From contig NZ_AXAL01000008.1 of NCBI RefSeq assembly GCF_000472785.1, positions 62,001-126,000 on the forward strand: a DNA stretch of 64,000 nucleotides. The letters run 5' to 3'. Within the stretch, counting starts at the first letter, position 1. Every line of letters starts with the position of its first letter. Made by a program: the position numbers and the translations under genes. The DNA comes from Mesorhizobium loti CJ3sym. GTDB taxonomy: Bacteria; Pseudomonadota; Alphaproteobacteria; Rhizobiales; Rhizobiaceae. Shown here one piece after another: positions 60,811 through 64,000 of the stretch. The notes below the pieces were generated by a model. That model saw only the letters and a list, made by a program, of their open reading frames with translations. It did not search any database and was not told the origin of the DNA.

Positions 60811-61362
60811 TCAACGCGCCGCCGTCCCGGTAACCTGAGCCGAGATCGCATCAGGACCATATTCGTCCTCGCCGGAGATCTTCAGGATTTCCTGCAGGCG
60901 GGTGCGCGCCCTGCTGACGCGGCTCTTGATGGTTCCGACCGCGCAACCGCAGATTTCGGCGGCCTCCTCATAGGAGAATCCCGAGGCGCCAATGAGGATG
61001 ATCGCCTCGCGCTGGTCCTCCGGCAATTGCTCGAGAGCGCCACGAAAATCCTTAAGATCCAGTTGGCCGTGCTGGGCGGGATGGACCGCAAGCCTGGCCG
61101 TCATGATACCGTCGCTGTCCTGCACCTCGCGACCGCGCTTGCGCATCTGCGAATAGAATTCATTGCGCAGAATGGTGAAAAGCCATGCCTTGAGATTGGT
61201 GCCGGGCTGGAAGCTCTCATGCTTGTCCCAGGCTTTGACCAGTGTTTCCTGAACGAGGTCGTCGGCCTTGTCGGCATTCTGCGTCAGCGATACGGCAAAG
61301 GCCCGCAAGCTCGGGATTGCCCCAAGCAGATCGGTCTTGAAGCCTTGGGAGACCGCGGCCAT
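60811..61362 (-). CDS. ecfG: General stress response ECF sigma factor EcfG
   Basis: 183 residues. Region 2 (AFAVSLTQNADKADDLVQETLVKAW, LKAWLFTILRNEFYSQMRKRGRE) and region 4 (LEQLPEDQREAIILIGASGFSYEEAAEICGCAVGTIKSRVSRAR) are complete. Directs RNA polymerase to GGAAC-N16/17-CGTT promoters; held by NepR until phosphorylated PhyR captures NepR. Begins 3 nt after nepR, from the same EcfG-type promoter, so it is autoregulated. Confidence 0.93.
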   Translation of the reverse strand: MAAVSQGFKTDLLGAIPSLRAFAVSLTQNADKADDLVQETLVKAWDKHESFQPGTNLKAWLFTILRNEFYSQMRKRGREVQDSDGIMTARLAVHPAQHGQLDLKDFRGALEQLPEDQREAIILIGASGFSYEEAAEICGCAVGTIKSRVSRARTRLQEILKISGEDEYGPDAISAQVTGTAAR

Positions 61363-61365
61363 GCC

Positions 61366-61569
61366 TCAGTCCTTCTTCTGCGCGGGTTCGGTCTGTTCCA
61401 ATTGGCTAAGCAATTGGGCAAATCGATCCGGCACATCGTCGGAGACAAGCTCGTCGTAATATTGTTTGAGTTTTCGCCCGATTTCGGAATTGGCGCCAAG
61501 CGGGTCGCCAGCACCGTTCCGGCGCTTGCCCGCGGCGCCAGCCAAAATATCTTTCGTCATTTCCTTCAT
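61366..61569 (-). CDS. nepR: Anti-sigma factor NepR
   Basis: 67 residues. The NepR core DPLGANSEIGRKLKQYYDELVSDDVPDRFAQLLSQLE is intact: two helices that clamp EcfG or, after phosphorylation, the sigma-like domain of PhyR. ATG at 61569 follows AAGGGCAAA. Co-transcribed with ecfG. Confidence 0.93.
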   Translation of the reverse strand: MKEMTKDILAGAAGKRRNGAGDPLGANSEIGRKLKQYYDELVSDDVPDRFAQLLSQLEQTEPAQKKD

Positions 61570-61659
61570 TTTGCCCTTATATTCCCAGCATCCAGGCCGC
61601 TCATATCAACTCAACACAAGGCAAGCGGCACCCTCGTCTGGTTGCCCATCCCGACACCA

Positions 61660-61684
61660 AACGCCGGTCCGGCCTTTTCGTTCC
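61660..61684 (-). promoter_or_regulatory. EcfG-type promoter of nepR-ecfG
   Basis: Minus strand: GGAAC (61684-61680), 16 nt, CGTT (61663-61660). Back to back with the phyR promoter, 8 bp between the -35 elements. Confidence 0.8.
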
Positions 61685-61692
61685 ATGGCGGC

Positions 61693-61717
61693 GGAACTTT
61701 TTCGGAAAACCCGCGTT
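61693..61717 (+). promoter_or_regulatory. EcfG-type promoter of phyR
   Basis: GGAAC (61693-61697), 16 nt, CGTT (61714-61717), 73 nt before ATG 61791. Confidence 0.8.
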
Positions 61718-61790
61718 GTATTAGCGGGGCTAGCAATCAGCTTGACCTGCAATCCAGGCAATAACGTCATTCTGAGGGAGACGTCTTACC

Positions 61791-62585
61791 ATGAGTTTAT
61801 CCGCCACCATCGCGCCGCACCTGCCGTTCCTGCGCCGCTTCTCGCGCGCCGTGTCGGGATCGCAAGAGAGCGGCGACGCGCTGGTCGCAGCGATGCTCGA
61901 AGCCATCATTGCCGATATCGATATCTTCCCCGAGGCATCGAGCGACCGCATCGCGCTCTATAAGGTTTTTGCCAAGCTGTTCACCTCGGTCGCCATCCGC
62001 GTGCCGCAGGAGCAGGCGCAATCGGCGTGGGAGCAACGCGCCGCCGCCAATCTCAATGCGATCGCGCCGCTTCCCCGCCAGGCCTTCCTGCTGGTTGCCG
62101 TCGAAGGCTTCAGCGAGGACGAGGCGGCCGAGATCCTCGACGTCGGCGATCAGCAATTCTCCGAGTTGCTTGCCCAGGCAAGCAATGAGATTTCCCGCCA
62201 GGTGGCGACCGACGTGCTGATCATCGAGGACGAACCGCTGATCGCCATGGACATCGAAGAAATGGTCGAGAGCCTCGGCCATCGCGTCGTTGGAACGGCG
62301 CGCACCCATGCCGAAGCGGTGACGATGTTCGGCAAGACGCGGCCGAAGATGGTGCTGGCCGATATCCAGCTCGCCGACGGCAGCTCGGGCATCGAGGCGG
62401 TCAACGAAATCCTGTCGTCAACTTCAGTGCCGGTGATCTTCATCACCGCCTTTCCCGAGCGCCTGTTGACCGGCGAGCGCCCCGAACCGGCCTTCCTGGT
62501 GACCAAGCCGTTCAATCCCGACATGGTCAAGGCGTTGATCAGCCAGGCGCTGTTCTTCGACCGCCAGGCGAAGGCCGCCGCATAG
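61791..62585 (+). CDS. phyR: Anti-anti-sigma response regulator PhyR
   Basis: 264 residues. An N-terminal sigma-like domain (about 1-130; DIFPEASSDRIALYKVFAKLF, LPRQAFLLVAVEGFSEDEAAEIL) mimics EcfG. The C-terminal receiver has acidic pair Glu146-Asp147, phosphoacceptor Asp191 (MVLADIQLADGSSG), FITAFPERLL and Lys239. On phosphorylation it binds NepR and frees EcfG. Divergent from nepR-ecfG with its own EcfG-type promoter; followed by a terminator. Confidence 0.94.
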   Translation: MSLSATIAPHLPFLRRFSRAVSGSQESGDALVAAMLEAIIADIDIFPEASSDRIALYKVFAKLFTSVAIRVPQEQAQSAWEQRAAANLNAIAPLPRQAFLLVAVEGFSEDEAAEILDVGDQQFSELLAQASNEISRQVATDVLIIEDEPLIAMDIEEMVESLGHRVVGTARTHAEAVTMFGKTRPKMVLADIQLADGSSGIEAVNEILSSTSVPVIFITAFPERLLTGERPEPAFLVTKPFNPDMVKALISQALFFDRQAKAAA

Positions 62586-62622
62586 TTTCGCTGCCTCTAA
62601 GCAGAAACACACAACATCGAAA

Positions 62623-62655
62623 GCCGGCTGATGCGATGCATCGGCCGGCCTTTTT
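62623..62655 (+). terminator. Intrinsic terminator of phyR
   Basis: GCCGGCTGATGC (62623-62634) pairs with GCATCGGCCGGC (one G-T wobble) and is followed by CTTTTT ending at 62655. Confidence 0.85.
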
Positions 62656-62737
62656 GCAATCGGACCCATCATCCCTGAATTTTGAGGCCCGCTCCGCCTC
62701 TAACGGTTTGCAAGCATCGTCTTTTTCGGCAAAAGGT

Positions 62738-62762
62738 GGAACAAACCGCATCCACTCACGTT
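62738..62762 (+). promoter_or_regulatory. EcfG-type promoter of the DUF1328 gene
   Basis: GGAAC (62738-62742), 16 nt, CGTT (62759-62762), 30 nt before ATG 62793. Confidence 0.7.
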
Positions 62763-62792
62763 TTCATCGCACCCTTCGGAAGGAGATGAACC

Positions 62793-62957
62793 ATGCTTTA
62801 CTGGGCGCTCGTATTTTTCGTCGTGGCAATCATAGCCGGTGCGCTTGGTTTCGGCGGCATCGCCGGCACATCCGCTGGCATAGCGCAGATATTGTTCTTC
62901 ATCTTCCTCGCTTTCCTGGTCATCTCGCTCCTGGCCGGCCTGTTCAAACGGGCGTGA
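62793..62957 (+). CDS. DUF1328 (YtjA-family) small membrane protein
   Basis: 54 residues: [20 protein letters not shown], a glycine-rich turn ([12 protein letters not shown]) and a second helix [19 protein letters not shown], ending KRA. This two-helix pattern is the DUF1328/YtjA family, often stress-induced. AAGGAGATGAACC precedes the ATG. Directly downstream of an EcfG-type promoter. Confidence 0.88.
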   Translation: MLYWALVFFVVAIIAGALGFGGIAGTSAGIAQILFFIFLAFLVISLLAGLFKRA

Positions 62958-63090
62958 GCGAACGTAGATCCGAGCGAACACTGGAAGCCGCACCCCTCAA
63001 ACGGTTTCCAGCCACCGCCGGGCGGTATCCTTTAGGGGACACCGTCCGGCGGACCGCTTTAGGGACAGTTTTCCTGGGAAATTTCATTTT

Positions 63091-63115
63091 GGAACCCATT
63101 CAACAGTAAGCCGTT
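63091..63115 (+). promoter_or_regulatory. EcfG-type promoter of the terminal histidine kinase gene
   Basis: GGAAC (63091-63095), 16 nt, CGTT (63112-63115), 29 nt before ATG 63145. Confidence 0.7.
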
Positions 63116-63144
63116 CAGCCTGAGTTGGGTGGACAGATTGACCG

Positions 63145-64000
63145 ATGCGCTCCAGGACTGACGACAAAACGGAAGGCGCGCGGAGCGACGAAGTCATCGC
63201 CCTGCATCCGGCGGAAAATGGCATGCAGCTTGGCCGGGCCCTTCTCCACGCATTGCACAATGCGGGCATTTCCGTCCTCTATCAGGATCGCGAAATGAAG
63301 ACCGTATGGGCCCGCAACATGCGTGCGCCATGGGTATCGGACGGTGCTGATGGCAATGGCATTTTGCCGATGGCGCAGGCTGACCGTATCACCGCCGCCA
63401 AGCGTGATGTGATCGCTACCGGTAATCCGGTGCGGCTTGAAATCAGCGTTCCGGTCGAGAACGGCGTCCGCTGGTTTCAGGTTTGGGTCGACGCCGACCG
63501 CGGCGACGCCGGCGACGTGCAAGGTGTCGTCACCACCATGGTCGAGACGACCGAGCAGAAGCGGCGCGAACAGACACTGACAACGCTGCTGCGCGAGGTC
63601 AGCCACCGCTCCAAGAATCTGCTGGCGATCATCCAGAGCATCGCCACCCAGACCGGTCGCTATTCCGACGGCATCGGCGATTTTCTGACGCGGTTTCGCG
63701 GCCGGCTGCAGTCGCTGGCCTCCTCCCAGGATTTGGTGACATCCTCCAACTGGCGCGGTGCGGCGCTTCATGAACTGGTGACGAGCCAGATCGGCCGCTA
63801 TGGCACGAACACATCGCACAGCCTGCGCTTCCGGGGCGCCAATCCCTATCTCAATCCCAACGCCGCGCTGCATATCGGCCTGGCGATGCATGAACTCGCC
63901 GTCAACTCGGTCAGCTACGGCGCCCTGTCGCGGCCGGATGGATACGTCGAGCTGACCGCCGATCTCAACACCGCGGCGACCGGTGAGGTCGCCTTGTCGC
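63145..64000 (+). CDS. HWE/HisKA_2-family sensor histidine kinase, 3' end outside window
   Basis: 285 residues visible, frame open to the window end. PAS-like sensor part about 25-140 (LLHALHNAGISVLYQDREMKTVW, WFQVWVDADRGDAGDVQGVVT), then the phospho-His motif LREVSHRSKNLLAIIQSIATQTG and the start of the ATPase domain (LHIGLAMHELAVNSVSYGAL). ATG at 63145 comes just after an in-frame stop, so the start is certain unless a later codon is used. Its EcfG-type promoter and location make it a candidate PhyR kinase with positive feedback. Confidence 0.88.
   Translation, partial: MRSRTDDKTEGARSDEVIALHPAENGMQLGRALLHALHNAGISVLYQDREMKTVWARNMRAPWVSDGADGNGILPMAQADRITAAKRDVIATGNPVRLEISVPVENGVRWFQVWVDADRGDAGDVQGVVTTMVETTEQKRREQTLTTLLREVSHRSKNLLAIIQSIATQTGRYSDGIGDFLTRFRGRLQSLASSQDLVTSSNWRGAALHELVTSQIGRYGTNTSHSLRFRGANPYLNPNAALHIGLAMHELAVNSVSYGALSRPDGYVELTADLNTAATGEVALS

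Overview
The window looks like chromosomal DNA of a GC-rich alphaproteobacterium of the order Hyphomicrobiales (Rhizobiales), most probably Mesorhizobium or a close relative. This rests on the complete PhyR-NepR-EcfG stress module, HWE-type kinases, rhizobial-type palindromic repeats (including one read in frame inside a protein) and the many ABC uptake systems. The genus is inference; no rRNA is present. I saw no tRNA or rRNA genes, insertion sequences, phage genes or CRISPR arrays.

Layout. 1-0.7 kb: a VapBC-type toxin-antitoxin pair, toxin cut by the window edge. 0.8-5.5 kb: pdhC-pdhB-pdhA preceded by an SAF-domain oxidoreductase, all on the minus strand. 5.8-9 kb: a glycosyltransferase-like gene, a frameshifted phosphodiesterase, a LacI regulator and a remnant of a peptide ABC transporter ATPase. 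9-12 kb: ketone-body genes (3-hydroxybutyrate dehydrogenase, acetoacetate decarboxylase) and a patatin lipase. 12-15.5 kb: a phosphate transporter and a ROK repressor. 15.7-21.8 kb: a sugar ABC operon with a SIS-domain protein and a PfkB kinase, resembling fructosamine (Amadori product) operons. 21.8-26.9 kb: a TetR-controlled RND efflux pump. 27-32.7 kb: an L,D-transpeptidase, small proteins, two divergent response regulators (one degenerate) and a hybrid histidine kinase.

33-50 kb holds the most interesting metabolic locus: a Rieske oxygenase with a glutamate at the bridging position, a class III aminotransferase, a polyamine-type ABC transporter with two tandem binding proteins, a flavin amine oxidase, a BetI-like TetR regulator, a SAM methyltransferase, two phytoene-dehydrogenase-like oxidoreductases, a GcvT-like protein, an 86-residue protein and a dipeptidase. 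Related 16-bp dyads (TTGAA-N6-TTCAA type) lie at the three control regions of this locus. I read it as an uptake and demethylation pathway for an N-methylated or quaternary amine, substrate unknown.

50-54 kb: a quinone-detoxification-like operon (mhqO-mhqD-GNAT) and a sulfatase-family hydrolase. 54-64 kb: a general stress response island. It contains nepR-ecfG and phyR, two HWE-family kinases, a single-domain response regulator, a Crp-type regulator and small envelope proteins. Nine matches to the EcfG promoter (GGAAC, exactly 16 nt, CGTT) occur between 55.5 and 63.1 kb, each in front of a gene, so most of this block probably belongs to one sigma-factor regulon sitting beside its own regulators.
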